A stretch of 64,000 nt of DNA from Veillonellaceae bacterium SB90 (GCA_902364065.1 CABJCJ010000002.1:1-64000), one strand, 5' to 3'. Counted from the stretch's first letter, positions 51,428 to 60,853 are shown. The notes: generated by a model not told the origin, from the sequence alone. Numbers and translations are program-made.

Positions 51428-52648
51428 TTACTTTGCCTGAGTCTTGTCTACGGCCGTCTTGGCAGCCGTCTCAGCCTTTGCCTCGGCCTTGGTCTCAGCA
51501 GCCTTGACCGTGCTCTCAGCCTTCGTCTCAGCAGCGGCAGCCGTGTCCTTCACAGCCGTCTCCGTCTTGGCGGCAGACTGGTTCTTCAGGACGTACTGGC
51601 CATTCTTGTCGAGGCCGCCATCGAGGTGATAGAGCGTGCCGATATCATCGGAATTGCAGTAAAGCGTATCCTTCTTCTGATAGCCGACGGCCTGGCCGTA
51701 CGTGCTCAGAAAGACCTTCTCCTCCGGCTTCCAGCCGAGCGAGACTTTCACGGCCTGTGCGAGCTCAACGGCCGGCAGGTAGACGATATCGTCCTGTACG
51801 ACGGCCTTGCCCTTGAGCTTCGTGCCGTTGACGAACAGCGGATAGACCTTGGCGACGTAATTCGGGTTGCCGTCGGAAGCGGCGACCTTCTGCTCGACAT
51901 CGGCATCGTTGACGAAATCAGCCACACCGTAGCCAGCGAGCCATTTCTCGACGTCCGAGGCCGTGACATTCTGCCAGCCGTAGCCGTCCGGATAGACGTA
52001 GTAAGCGACCTGGTTGTCCGGCGTTTTCTCGACGACAATGCGGTTATACGTGATCTCAACGGGCGTGCCGACTTCGACCATGTCGAAGACCTTCTCGACG
52101 TCTTCCTCATGCATGCGGATGCAGCCGTTCGATACATAGTGGCCAACGGAATCCGGATGGTTCGTGCCGTGGATGCCGTAGTTGCCGCCGATGCCGATCC
52201 AGCGGTAGCCGAGCGGATTGTTCGGACCCGACGGGATGGAGTTGGCCGGATCGCCCGGGTCCGTCCAGGTCGGGTTGACTTCCTTGTTGATGACCTTGTA
52301 GTAGCCCGTCGGCGTCGGCGTCGACGTCTTGCCCGGGCCAATCGGATAGAGCGCTACCTTCTTGTTGTCGCGGACAGCGGCCAGCGAGCGGGCGGCAAGG
52401 TTGATGACGAGCTTGTCGGCAAGCTCGACCTTCTGCGGCGCCTCAGCCGCAGCCGTCTTCGCCGCAGCCGGCACCGCGGCGGCCGTCGTCGTGGCAGCCT
52501 TCGGAGCCTCGGGCAGCGGAGCACCCGGCTGATTGTAGAGCGTAACCGTTTTATCGGACTGCTCCTCTGCGGCAAACGTCGTCGCGGCAGCACCCGTGAT
52601 CAGGGCAGCGCTGAGCATGCCCGCACAAATCTTTTTCCATGTAACCAT
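51428..52648 (-). CDS. Exported L,D-transpeptidase with copper-amine-oxidase-N-like domain
   Basis: 406 residues. Signal peptide cleaved near TTFA-A, an Ala/Pro-rich linker, then the YkuD domain (residues ~75-205) with the catalytic signature HGTNHPDSVGHYVSNGCIRM (His and Cys present). A second domain, residues ~265-330, has the pattern PLFVNGTKLKG...DDIVYLPAVELAQAV typical of copper amine oxidase N-like surface modules. The last ~60 residues are Ala/Lys/Glu/Thr repeats. It makes 3-3 cross-links or attaches outer-envelope proteins to peptidoglycan; the tail may contact the wall. ATG 52648 with a weak ribosome binding site. Confidence 0.9.
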   Translation of the reverse strand: MVTWKKICAGMLSAALITGAAATTFAAEEQSDKTVTLYNQPGAPLPEAPKAATTTAAAVPAAAKTAAAEAPQKVELADKLVINLAARSLAAVRDNKKVALYPIGPGKTSTPTPTGYYKVINKEVNPTWTDPGDPANSIPSGPNNPLGYRWIGIGGNYGIHGTNHPDSVGHYVSNGCIRMHEEDVEKVFDMVEVGTPVEITYNRIVVEKTPDNQVAYYVYPDGYGWQNVTASDVEKWLAGYGVADFVNDADVEQKVAASDGNPNYVAKVYPLFVNGTKLKGKAVVQDDIVYLPAVELAQAVKVSLGWKPEEKVFLSTYGQAVGYQKKDTLYCNSDDIGTLYHLDGGLDKNGQYVLKNQSAAKTETAVKDTAAAAETKAESTVKAAETKAEAKAETAAKTAVDKTQAK

Positions 52649-52702
52649 TTTGTCAGTCTCTTTTCTATTAAGATTTTATGGCAAACGCGCCATACTTTCT
52701 AC

Positions 52703-52731
52703 ATACTACCATCATCCCTCTTTTTTTGCAA
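52703..52731 (-). promoter_or_regulatory. Promoter of the L,D-transpeptidase gene
   Basis: Leftward -35 TTGCAA (52726-52731), 17-bp spacer, extended -10 TGG-TAGTAT (52703-52708). Confidence 0.65.
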
Positions 52732-52758
52732 CCTCCCGTACGCGACGGCAGCGCACAA

Positions 52759-52798
52759 AACGCCCGCAGCACGTGACCATGACCGTGCTGCGGGCGTT
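52759..52798 (-). terminator. Terminator of the EF-G-like gene
   Basis: Perfect 15-bp stem (52759-52773 with 52784-52798, loop 10) followed leftward by TTTTG. Confidence 0.85.
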
Positions 52799-52811
52799 GA
52801 TATTCTCTGAC

Positions 52812-54884
52812 TTATTCTTTGGCACGCTGCTGACTCTCGGCGATGATGGCCGCTGCGTCCTTCTCGGGCACGGCCTCGTAATGCGAGAACGTCAGCTCAT
52901 AGCGGCCGCGCCCCTGCGTCAGCGAGCGCAGGTCCGTCGCGAAGCGGTAGAGCTCGGCCTCGGGGATCTGGGCCTTGACCTCGCCCATATCCTTGCCGCG
53001 GCTGTCGATGCCCTGGATGCGGGCGCGCTTGCTGTTGAGCTTGCCCATGATGTCGCCCATGTAGTATTCCGGCGCGACAATCGTGATGATGTCGATGGGC
53101 TCGAGCAGGATGGGGTCGGCCTCCATGATGCCCTTGCGGATGGCGATGGCCGTCGCCGTCTTGAACGCCGCCTCTGACGAATCGACCGGATGGTAGGAAC
53201 CGTCGTAGAGATTGACCTTGACGTCGACGACGGGATAGCCCGCGAGCACGCCTGCGGCCAGCGTCTCCGCCGTGCCCTTCTCGACAGCCGGGATGTACTG
53301 GCGCGGCACGCTGCCGCCAAAGATCGTCTCGGTGAATTCATTGCCACTGCCAGCCGTGAGCGGACTGATCTCGAGCCAGACATCGCCGTACTGGCCGTGG
53401 CCGCCGCTCTGTTTCTTGTGCTTGCCCTGGACCTTGACGCTCTTGCGGATTGTCTCGCGGTACGCGACGCGCGGCTTCTTGAGATGCAGCTCCACGCCGA
53501 ACTTTCTCTGGAGTTTGTCGGCGAGGATCTCGAGGTGCACCTCGCCGATGCCTTTCAGAAGCGTTTCGCCCGTCGCCGGGTTCTTGCGCAGCGAGATCGT
53601 CGGGTCCTCATCCTGCTGCTTGGCAAGTGCTGCGAAGACCTTGTCCTCGTCGCCCTTCTTCTTCGCCGTCACGGCCATCTCGAGCATCGGCTCGGGGTAA
53701 GGAACAGCCTCGTAGAGGATGGCGTCCTGTGCGTCGCAGAGTGTATCACCCGTCCTGACGGACTGCAGCTTCGTCGTGCCGACGATGTCACCGGCCTCGG
53801 CCTGCGCAAGATTCTCCTGCCGCTTGCCCTGCATCGTGAAGATCGTGCCGACGCGCTCCATGTTGTCGCGGTTCGGATGATAATACGACGCATCGCCGCG
53901 CATCGTGCCCGAAAGAATGCGCAGCAGGCTCAGGCGCCCGACGAAGGGATCGACGAATGTCTTGAAGACCTGTGCCGAGAACGCATCCTCCGTATGGCGT
54001 TCCTTGAGGTCGCCGCCCTTCGGGTCCGTGCCGATTGCCACCTTGAAGTACGGCGTCGGCATATACTCGACAATGCCGTTCATGAGCTTCTTGACGCCGA
54101 TATTGGCCTTGGCCGCGCCGCAGAAGACCGGGAAGATTTTGCCGGCCTGGATGCCCTCGATGAGGGCCGCCGTAACCTCGACCTCCGTGATTTCCTTGCC
54201 TTCGATGTACTTCTCGAGCAATTCGTTGTTGAATTCCGCGACGGACTCGATGAGCTGCTGGCGCGCGGCCTCGACATCCGCCTCAATGTACTCGGGGATG
54301 TCGGCGATGAGGTCCTCATCGTCGTGCGTGACGATCTTCATGTGCAGGGCCAGCAGGTCGACGACGCCCTGAAAGGCCGCTTCCTGGCCGATGGGCAGCT
54401 GGACCGGCACGACGCCGCTGCCGAAGCGCACGCGCAGTTCCTCGACGACCTGCTGGAAATCGGCGTGCTCGCGGTCCATCTTGTTGATGAAGAACGCGCG
54501 CGGCAGCTCCTCGTCGGCGGCGTACTGCCAGACCTTTTCCGTCTCGACCTCGATGCCGGACGGCGCCGAGATCACGATGAGTGCGCTGTCAGCGGCGCGC
54601 AGAGCACCCTTGACATCGCCCACAAAGTCGGGATACCCCGGCGTATCGATGAAATTCAGTTTATAGTCACGCCATTCGCAGGCGGCCAGCTTCATATTGA
54701 TGGTCATGCCGCGCTTCGTCTCTTCCGGCTCATGATCGAGCAGACTCGTCTTGTCCTCGACACTGCCGAGGCGCTTGGCTGCGCCGACATTAAAGAGGCA
54801 GGCATCGAGCAGGCTCGTCTTGCCCGTCTTGCCATGACCGATCACCGCGACATTGCGTAAGTTCGTGCTCTTGTATGATTTCAT
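52812..54884 (-). CDS. Elongation factor G-like GTPase (EF-G paralogue)
   Basis: About 690 residues with the five EF-G domains. G1 is AVIGHGKTGKTSLLDA, where canonical EF-G has GHIDAGKTT; G3 is DTPGYPDF, G4 INKMDREHADF. The domain IV tip region (KKQSGGHGQYGDV) is present, and domain V ends in SHYEAVPEKDAAAIIA. The changed G1 and switch regions place it in the EF-G2/EF-G-like group rather than the main elongation factor, which is normally in the str operon. Its role could be ribosome recycling or stress translation. ATG 54884 has GGAGGG seven bases upstream. Single gene. Confidence 0.88.
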   Translation of the reverse strand: MKSYKSTNLRNVAVIGHGKTGKTSLLDACLFNVGAAKRLGSVEDKTSLLDHEPEETKRGMTINMKLAACEWRDYKLNFIDTPGYPDFVGDVKGALRAADSALIVISAPSGIEVETEKVWQYAADEELPRAFFINKMDREHADFQQVVEELRVRFGSGVVPVQLPIGQEAAFQGVVDLLALHMKIVTHDDEDLIADIPEYIEADVEAARQQLIESVAEFNNELLEKYIEGKEITEVEVTAALIEGIQAGKIFPVFCGAAKANIGVKKLMNGIVEYMPTPYFKVAIGTDPKGGDLKERHTEDAFSAQVFKTFVDPFVGRLSLLRILSGTMRGDASYYHPNRDNMERVGTIFTMQGKRQENLAQAEAGDIVGTTKLQSVRTGDTLCDAQDAILYEAVPYPEPMLEMAVTAKKKGDEDKVFAALAKQQDEDPTISLRKNPATGETLLKGIGEVHLEILADKLQRKFGVELHLKKPRVAYRETIRKSVKVQGKHKKQSGGHGQYGDVWLEISPLTAGSGNEFTETIFGGSVPRQYIPAVEKGTAETLAAGVLAGYPVVDVKVNLYDGSYHPVDSSEAAFKTATAIAIRKGIMEADPILLEPIDIITIVAPEYYMGDIMGKLNSKRARIQGIDSRGKDMGEVKAQIPEAELYRFATDLRSLTQGRGRYELTFSHYEAVPEKDAAAIIAESQQRAKE

Positions 54885-54980
54885 CGACAATCCCTCCTGT
54901 ATCATAAAATCCCCTCGGATTCGTAGTTTATATATTCTTTATTCTCTGAATACAGGTAGAATCCTGCAAGAAACCACAAA

Positions 54981-55023
54981 AAATCCCGCAGCCAGTCGTT
55001 TTATCCGGCTGGCTGCGGGATTT
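54981..55023 (-). terminator. Terminator of the adenosyltransferase gene
   Basis: 15-bp perfect stem (54981-54995 with 55009-55023) followed leftward by six Ts. Confidence 0.9.
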
Positions 55024-55070
55024 TTCAGTGACAGGTACGGCACTGCCGGCGTGCGGTCAGGCCGCGCCCC

Positions 55071-55589
55071 TCATTCGTCATCGCTGTCCGCGTAGACATC
55101 TTCCTCGAGGCGCATGAGCAGGAAGCAGTAGTCCGACACGCGGTTGAGGAAGAGGCGGTCGCTCTCGGCCACTGGCTCCTCTTTGGCGAGCCGGCAGCTG
55201 CAGCGCTCGGCGCGGCGCGCAATCGTGCGCGCATGGTCGAGCATCGCGCCGCCTTGCGTATCGCCCGGCACGATGAATGCGGTCATCTCAGGCAGGTCCT
55301 CCTCGATGGCTGCCATATCGTCTTCCATCGCCCGGACCTCCTCCATCGTGATGCGCGGCTCTCTGCCGAGGCTCGCGTAATCGGCCATGAGGCGGCTCAG
55401 CGTCTTCTGGAGTTCGTGGATGCGCTCGCGCACCTCGTCCTTCGTGACGAACGCGCGGGCCATGGCCAGCACCGAATCGAGCTCATCGATGGTGCCGTAC
55501 GTCTCGACGCGCAGGCAGCCCTTCTCGACGCGCTCGCCCGTGAACAGGCTCGTCTGCCCCTTGTCGCCGGTCTTCGTTGTAATCGACAT
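55071..55589 (-). CDS. Cob(I)alamin adenosyltransferase, PduO type
   Basis: 172 residues from ATG 55589 (MSITTKTGDKGQTSLF), with GGGAG seven bases upstream. Family signatures: TKTGDKGQTSLFTGERV, ETYGTIDELDSVL, the GGAMLDHARTIARRAER arginine motif and LNRVSDYCFLLMR. It transfers adenosyl from ATP to cob(I)alamin, supplying coenzyme B12 to enzymes such as methylmalonyl-CoA mutase (a general feature of propionate formers, not shown here). It follows ndk closely, possibly as one transcript. Confidence 0.92.
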   Translation of the reverse strand: MSITTKTGDKGQTSLFTGERVEKGCLRVETYGTIDELDSVLAMARAFVTKDEVRERIHELQKTLSRLMADYASLGREPRITMEEVRAMEDDMAAIEEDLPEMTAFIVPGDTQGGAMLDHARTIARRAERCSCRLAKEEPVAESDRLFLNRVSDYCFLLMRLEEDVYADSDDE

Positions 55590-55627
55590 TTGCATACTCC
55601 CTTTCAAAAAAGAGTGAAACACTTGCC

Positions 55628-56065
55628 TCAGTCCATGATCTCATACGTGCCATCGTAAATCTCGCATTCGCTGAAGAAGATTGAAATCTCGCGCTTCGCG
55701 CTCGCCGGACTGTCCGAGGCATGCACGGCGTTGCGGCGGCCCGAAGCAGCAAACTGCTTGCGGATCGTGCCCTCGGCGGCCTCCGCCGGATTCGTCTTGC
55801 CGTTGATCTCGCGCACGCGCGCAATCGCGTTCTCGCCCTCAAGCACCATCGCAATGAGCGGGCCCGACGTCATAAAGCCCACGAGGTCCTTGTAATACGG
55901 GCGGCCGATATGCTCGGCATAGTGGATGGACGCGAGGCGCTCATCCATCTTGAGGAGCTTCATCGCCACAATGCGGAAGCCTTCCTGCTCGTAGCGCTTG
56001 ATGATATCACCGCTGTAATGTTTGTCAAAGGCATCTGGTTTAATGAGTACAAGTGTTTTTTCCAT
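55628..56065 (-). CDS. ndk: Nucleoside diphosphate kinase
   Basis: 145 residues. N-terminal LVLIKPDAF, catalytic His in GRRNAVHASDSPASAKREI, and a C-terminal tyrosine-rich tail. It exchanges phosphate between nucleoside triphosphates and diphosphates. ATG 56065 with AAGGGG ten bases upstream; 14 bp after the carbonic-anhydrase-like gene. Confidence 0.96.
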   Translation of the reverse strand: MEKTLVLIKPDAFDKHYSGDIIKRYEQEGFRIVAMKLLKMDERLASIHYAEHIGRPYYKDLVGFMTSGPLIAMVLEGENAIARVREINGKTNPAEAAEGTIRKQFAASGRRNAVHASDSPASAKREISIFFSECEIYDGTYEIMD

Positions 56066-56079
56066 GAATCGATATCCCC

Positions 56080-56598
56080 TTATAATTTTTCTGCCCGATA
56101 GTGATTGGCCACCTCGCTGTAACTCAAGGCGGATTTCTTCAGCGCTTCGATCTCATCGTCACGCAGCGCGCGGATAATCTGCGCCGGATTGCCGAAAACG
56201 AGTGAATTCGACGGAATCTTCCGGTGCTGCGTGATCATGCTGCCCGCGCCGATCACGACATTTTCCCCGATTTCCGTGTAGCCAAGGATGATGGATCCCA
56301 TGCCGATGAGCGTGTTGCTGCCAATCTTGCGGCAGTGGATCAGCGCGTTGTGGCCGATGATGACGCCGTCGCCAATCTCCGTCGGCGCATCCCACATCAC
56401 GTGGACGGTCGCATTGTCCTGGATGTTCGTATTCTTGCCGATGCGGATGGGCTGGAAGTCCCCGCGGACCACCGTACCGAACCAGAGGCTGGACCCTGCG
56501 CCAATCTCGACGTCGCCAGAGACGACGGCCGTCGGCGCCAGGAATACGCTCGGATCGATCTTTGGCGCTTTGGATTCATAAGGAATGATATATGCCAT
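56080..56598 (-). CDS. Gamma-carbonic-anhydrase-like hexapeptide-repeat protein
   Basis: 172 residues from ATG 56598 (MAYIIPYES). Left-handed beta-helix hexapeptide repeats run through the middle (SGDVEIGAGSSLWFG, IGKNTNIQDNATVHV, IGDGVIIGHNALIH, IGMGSIILGYTEIGENVVIG). The zinc-binding histidines are visible in DNATVHV and GHNALIHC. The YrdA/PaaY branch has this length. Catalytic activity is plausible but many members are of unknown function. Confidence 0.85.
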   Translation of the reverse strand: MAYIIPYESKAPKIDPSVFLAPTAVVSGDVEIGAGSSLWFGTVVRGDFQPIRIGKNTNIQDNATVHVMWDAPTEIGDGVIIGHNALIHCRKIGSNTLIGMGSIILGYTEIGENVVIGAGSMITQHRKIPSNSLVFGNPAQIIRALRDDEIEALKKSALSYSEVANHYRAEKL

Positions 56599-56680
56599 GA
56601 TGATCACCTCTTGAAGCAGTATTTTCTTATATTTTAGTTAATTCGATATTTATGGGCAACCTCCTGCCTGATTCAAAAAA

Positions 56681-57913
56681 TTAATCTTTCGCCGGCATGG
56701 CCATACGCAGGGCCCGTACCTGCTCGCCGAAGAGCCAGTCGCGGATGGCGGGCCCCTGAAGCCCCGCTGGCGCCTTGTCTCCGTGCACAGCCTTCATCAC
56801 GGCGAGATAGCGACTGCCGTTTGCAAGATACTCGGGCAGGCTGTGATGGTCCGCGAGGATGACGGCATTGAATTCTGGAAGGCTCAGCACGCTGCGGTCG
56901 ACGGCGAGCAGGAGATGTGCGATCTTGCCGGGCTTCGTCAAAAGCGGCGCGCGCATGTGCTGCTCGATGACAAAGGCTCCTGCCTTGAGCCAGAGGCGCG
57001 GCAGCGTCGTGCGCGCGTCCCATTTTCTGAGGCAGTCGAGCCCGCGCTGCTCGTGGCCGTAATGATGCGGCTCCATCTCCCGCGGCGTCGTTCCCTTGCC
57101 GAGGTCGTGGACGAGCGCCGCAAAGCGCGCGAGAATGGATGACGTCTGATGCGCGACCGCGTCAATGACAAGCATCGTGTGCTCGAAGGCATCGCCCTCG
57201 GGATGGAAGGCCACGGGCTGTGTCCTGCCGATGAGCGCGTGAAGCTCAGGGAAGATGGCCGCGAGCAGGCCCGCCGCTTCGAGGCTCCGGAAGAAACGCG
57301 AGGGCTCGGGGGCCTTGAGCGCCCGCCGCAGTTCCGCGACGATGCGCTCGGCGGGCTCCATGGCCAGTTCCCCGCGGCAGGCACGCATATAGGCAAGCGT
57401 TTGCGGCTCAATCGTGAAGCCGAACTCCGCGGCCTGGCGCGCTGCGCGCAGCGCGCGCACGGGATCCTCGAGAAAGTGGTGCGAGACGGCGCGGATGCAG
57501 TGCCCTTCAATGTCCGCACGGCCGCCGTACGGATCGATCAGGCTGCCCATCGGCAGTTCAAGGGCCATGCTGTTCATCGTCGTATCGCGGCGGTAAAGGT
57601 CCTCCTCCACCGTCACGCCCGGGTCGCAGTCCACCGCAAAGCCGCGGTAGCCGGCCCCCTGCTTGCGCTCCTTGCGCGCGAGCGCGACCTCACATTCCGC
57701 CCCGTCGATCGGCACAAGGTAGACGGGAAAGCCATGCCCGACGCGCCTGGCATCCGGCAAAACCGCCTCCACCTGTGCGGCCGTGAGCCCTGCCACCATG
57801 TAATCCTTGTCGTGCGGCACGGCGCCGCGGCACTTGTCGCGCACCCAGCCGCCGACGAGGAAGACACGTCCGCCCGCCTGCCGGAGCTTCTGTGCAAATT
57901 CTGCTTCTCGCAA
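56681..57913 (-). CDS. cca: CCA tRNA nucleotidyltransferase with HD domain
   Basis: 410 residues. Class II nucleotidyltransferase head with VFLVGGWVRDKCRG, acidic pair in HDKDYMVAG and RRDTTMNSMA. The RNA-binding neck and HD phosphohydrolase domain follow (FEHTMLVIDAVA, AALVHDLGKGTTP). The arrangement and length match the multifunctional Escherichia coli type rather than the shorter Gram-positive enzyme. It adds or repairs the 3' CCA of tRNAs. Start TTG 57913 after AGGG. Confidence 0.9.
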   Translation of the reverse strand: MREAEFAQKLRQAGGRVFLVGGWVRDKCRGAVPHDKDYMVAGLTAAQVEAVLPDARRVGHGFPVYLVPIDGAECEVALARKERKQGAGYRGFAVDCDPGVTVEEDLYRRDTTMNSMALELPMGSLIDPYGGRADIEGHCIRAVSHHFLEDPVRALRAARQAAEFGFTIEPQTLAYMRACRGELAMEPAERIVAELRRALKAPEPSRFFRSLEAAGLLAAIFPELHALIGRTQPVAFHPEGDAFEHTMLVIDAVAHQTSSILARFAALVHDLGKGTTPREMEPHHYGHEQRGLDCLRKWDARTTLPRLWLKAGAFVIEQHMRAPLLTKPGKIAHLLLAVDRSVLSLPEFNAVILADHHSLPEYLANGSRYLAVMKAVHGDKAPAGLQGPAIRDWLFGEQVRALRMAMPAKD

Positions 57914-57940
57914 TCGAATCCCTGCCTTTCATATTAAAGA

Positions 57941-57966
57941 AAAGCCCTGCCGGCTGGCAGAGCTTT
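57941..57966 (-). terminator. Terminator of thrB
   Basis: 11-bp stem (57941-57951 with 57956-57966, loop 4) followed leftward by TTTTCTTT. Confidence 0.85.
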
Positions 57967-58028
57967 CGTTTTCCTTGCTTCTGATTGCGTCCCGCGAATC
58001 ATGGCGCATGCCTGATGGCCTCGCGCCG

Positions 58029-58958
58029 TCATTTGCGCAGCAGATGCGCACCGCGCGTGTCGAGGTCGAGCGTCAGGATGCGCGACTTGACGCCGTGCTT
58101 GCGGAATGCCTCCTGCATGGCCTTGCCCACGGCCTCCTCCACATGGCGGCGTTCAAGCACGTAGGCGATGAGGCACGGGCCTGCACCGCTGAGCGTCGCG
58201 CCCGCGGCACCGGCCGCACGGGCCGCTGCGAAGACGTCGTACATACCCGGGATGAGCTTCGCGCGGTACGGCTGATGCAGTGCATCATCAAAGGCATGGC
58301 GCAGGAAGCGCTCATTGCCGCGCGTCAGGGCCGCAACGAGCATCGACGCCCGGCCGACGTTGAAGATAGCATCCTTAAGCGGCACCTCCTCGGGCAGCAC
58401 CTTGCGCGCCATGCGCGTCGAGAGCGGGAAATCCGGCACAGCCACGACGAGCTTCAGCCGAAAGTTCGGGCGGAAATGGAAACAGTCGACATGGCCGTCG
58501 GTCACGGCATTGACCGTGAAGCCGCCGAAGATTGCCGGTGCGACGTTGTCGGGATGCCCTTCTATGTCCGTCGCGAACTCCAGAAGTTCATAACGGTTGA
58601 AGCGGTTGCCGATAAGAGCATTGGCCGCTGTGAGTCCCGCGACGATGGCCGTCGCGCTGCTGCCGAGGCCGCGCGAGAGCGGTACATGATTCTCCATGTG
58701 GATGACGGCGCCGCGGTAATCCTTGTCGCGCCCGGCCTTCTGCAGAAGATACTGAACGGAACGCCAGACGATGTTGCGCGCGTCGCACGGGATGTTCGCT
58801 GCTCCCTCGCCCGTCATCGTGATGGAAAGCCCCGGCTCGCGCGTCAGGCGCAGCTCGAGGTCATTGTAGATGGTGCACGCGAGTCCCAGCGTATCGAAGC
58901 CGGGGCCGCAGTTGGCACTCGTGCCGGGTACGCGCACCCGGACCATTTTCTCAGCCAT
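58029..58958 (-). CDS. thrB: Homoserine kinase
   Basis: 309 residues, GHMP kinase. N-terminal VRVPGTSANCGPGFDTLGLA and the ATP loop VPLSRGLGSSATAIVAGL, with the C-terminal GATLSGAGPCLIAYV. It phosphorylates homoserine for threonine synthase. It starts 3 bp after hom ends. Confidence 0.96.
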   Translation of the reverse strand: MAEKMVRVRVPGTSANCGPGFDTLGLACTIYNDLELRLTREPGLSITMTGEGAANIPCDARNIVWRSVQYLLQKAGRDKDYRGAVIHMENHVPLSRGLGSSATAIVAGLTAANALIGNRFNRYELLEFATDIEGHPDNVAPAIFGGFTVNAVTDGHVDCFHFRPNFRLKLVVAVPDFPLSTRMARKVLPEEVPLKDAIFNVGRASMLVAALTRGNERFLRHAFDDALHQPYRAKLIPGMYDVFAAARAAGAAGATLSGAGPCLIAYVLERRHVEEAVGKAMQEAFRKHGVKSRILTLDLDTRGAHLLRK

Positions 58959-58961
58959 GAC

Positions 58962-60260
58962 TTACCCCCGTTCGTTCTCGACGCGAATGACATTGCGGAT
59001 CTCATCGACCACCGGCAAAGCCTGGAGCGCGCGCAGGGCCGACTGGATGCGCGCATGCTCGACAATATGCGTGACCGCGACGATTTCCGCATGGTCGACG
59101 ACATTGCGACGCGTCTGGATGACCGATTTGAGGCTGACGCCGGCATCACCGAAGGCCGTCGCAATCGCGCCGAGTACGCCGGGCTTATCGTCGACGAGCA
59201 GGCGCACGTAATACGACGACTCGGTCTTGTCGATGGGGCACAGCGTCTTCTTCTCATAGCAGGTGCAGCGCACGCGGCCGAAGGTGCGGTTGACGATGTC
59301 GCGCGAGACATCGATAATGTCCGAAACGACAGCCGAAGCCGTCGGCAGGGAGCCTGCGCCCTGGCCGTAGAACATGGCCTCACCGATGGCGTTGCCGCGC
59401 ACGAAAATGGCATTGTATACGCCGTTGACCGAGGCGAGCGGGTGGCTCTTGGGCAAAAAGACCGGATGGACGCGCACATCGACGCCGTTCTCCTTCGAAT
59501 CCTTGCCAACAGCCAGGAGCTTGATGACGTAGCCGAGATCTTTTGCATACTCGATATCGTCGGGCGTAATCTTCGTGATGCCCTCGACCGACACATCCTC
59601 GAGCTGGATGCGCGTGTTAAACGCGAGTGACGCGAGGATTGCGGCCTTGCGCGCAGCATCGAGGCCGTCGACGTCGGCCGACGGATTGGCCTCAGCATAG
59701 CCCTTCTGCTGCGCCTCCTTGAGCACGGTGTCGTAGTCTGAGCCGCACTCCGTCATCTTCGTCAGCATGTAATTCGTCGTGCCGTTGACGATGCCCATGA
59801 TTTCCGTGATGCGGTTGGCCGTCAGGCACTGCTTGAGCGGCGTGATGATCGGGATGCCGCCGCCGACACTGGCCTCAAACAGGAAGTCGACATCGTGCTG
59901 TTCAGCCATCGCGAACATGTCCTTGCCGAACTGCGCGACGACGTCCTTGTTGGCCGTGACGACGCTCTTGCCGGCTTCCATGGCGCGCAGCATGTACTCG
60001 CGTGCTGGATGCAGGCCACCCATGAGCTCGACGACGACATCAATCTCATCATCGCGCAGGATTTCCTCGATATCATCCGTCACCCTGAGGTCCTTGAGGT
60101 ACGGGCGCGGCTTCGTAAGATCGCGCACGAGAACCGTCTTGATCTGAATCGGTGTGCCGACGCGTTCGGTAATCTGACGCCGGTTCATGTCCAGCACCTT
60201 GATGACACCGGAACCTACCGTGCCAGAACCCAGCAAACCAATCTTGATGACTTTCTCCAT
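58962..60260 (-). CDS. hom: Homoserine dehydrogenase with ACT domain
   Basis: 432 residues from ATG 60260 (MEKVIKIGLLG). NAD(P)-binding GLLGSGTVGSGVI, substrate segment VGGGIPIITPLKQCL and the lysine/acid residues of the catalytic domain (YAEANPSADVDGLDAARKAAILA). The C-terminal ACT domain (YVRLLVDDKPGVLGAIATAFGDAGV) suggests feedback control, usually by threonine. Second gene of the ACT-hom-thrB unit. Confidence 0.96.
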   Translation of the reverse strand: MEKVIKIGLLGSGTVGSGVIKVLDMNRRQITERVGTPIQIKTVLVRDLTKPRPYLKDLRVTDDIEEILRDDEIDVVVELMGGLHPAREYMLRAMEAGKSVVTANKDVVAQFGKDMFAMAEQHDVDFLFEASVGGGIPIITPLKQCLTANRITEIMGIVNGTTNYMLTKMTECGSDYDTVLKEAQQKGYAEANPSADVDGLDAARKAAILASLAFNTRIQLEDVSVEGITKITPDDIEYAKDLGYVIKLLAVGKDSKENGVDVRVHPVFLPKSHPLASVNGVYNAIFVRGNAIGEAMFYGQGAGSLPTASAVVSDIIDVSRDIVNRTFGRVRCTCYEKKTLCPIDKTESSYYVRLLVDDKPGVLGAIATAFGDAGVSLKSVIQTRRNVVDHAEIVAVTHIVEHARIQSALRALQALPVVDEIRNVIRVENERG

Positions 60261-60278
60261 TCGACACACCCTCTTTCC

Positions 60279-60725
60279 TCAGGACTGCCCCAGAACTTCG
60301 AGACGCTTGACCCCGTCGACCATGCGCAGCTTGTCGAGCAGTGCCTCGAGATCAACCGACAGGTTGGCCGTCTCAATGGACACCGTCGCATTGGCTACTC
60401 CCTGCAGGGGGATGCCCTGATTGATGGTCATGACGCTGCCCGAATCAGCCGAAATCGTGTTGAGCACACTCGAGAGGACGCCCTTCTTGTGCTCGAGCAG
60501 GAACGTGAGCGTGACAATCTTGTTCTGGCTGGCCTCGTAGAACGGGAACACGTAGTCCTTGTACTTGTAGTAGGCACTGCGCGAGAGTTCCATCTTCTCG
60601 ACAGCCTCATTGATCGTGCGTGCATCGCCGCGCTTGAGCATTTCCTTGACACGGATGGTCTTCTTGATCGCCTCTGGCAGAATCTCTTCACGGACGAGGA
60701 AGAAGCCGCTTTTCTCTTTATTCAT
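60279..60725 (-). CDS. ACT domain protein (PheB/YszB type)
   Basis: 148 residues. A helical N-terminus (KKTIRVKEMLKRGDARTINEAVEKMELSRSAYYKYKDYVFPF) resembles a small HTH, followed by an ACT domain (VTLTFLLEHKKGVLSSVLNTIS, TINQGIPLQGVANATVSIE). Such proteins sit beside hom in many Firmicutes and are thought to sense an amino acid, but function is unproven. ATG 60725 with GGAGG eight bases upstream. First gene of the threonine-branch operon; about 10 bp before hom. Confidence 0.88.
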   Translation of the reverse strand: MNKEKSGFFLVREEILPEAIKKTIRVKEMLKRGDARTINEAVEKMELSRSAYYKYKDYVFPFYEASQNKIVTLTFLLEHKKGVLSSVLNTISADSGSVMTINQGIPLQGVANATVSIETANLSVDLEALLDKLRMVDGVKRLEVLGQS

Positions 60726-60766
60726 ACATTACGCCTCCAATGGATACTATTCTTTTGACAAAGGAT

Positions 60767-60796
60767 AGTATACCATATTATGTGTACGAATGCCAA
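60767..60796 (-). promoter_or_regulatory. Promoter of ACT protein-hom-thrB
   Basis: Leftward -35 TTGGCA (60791-60796), 18-bp spacer, extended -10 TGG-TATACT (60767-60772). Confidence 0.7.
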
Positions 60797-60853
60797 TATA
60801 TTTTGCGGGAATGTCCAAAAGCGATACAATAAAATGCGAAAAATGATTACATT

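Noticed and set aside
60755..60783. Plus-strand promoter (TTGACA at 60755)
   Set aside because: There is no acceptable -10 at the right distance and no plus-strand gene follows.
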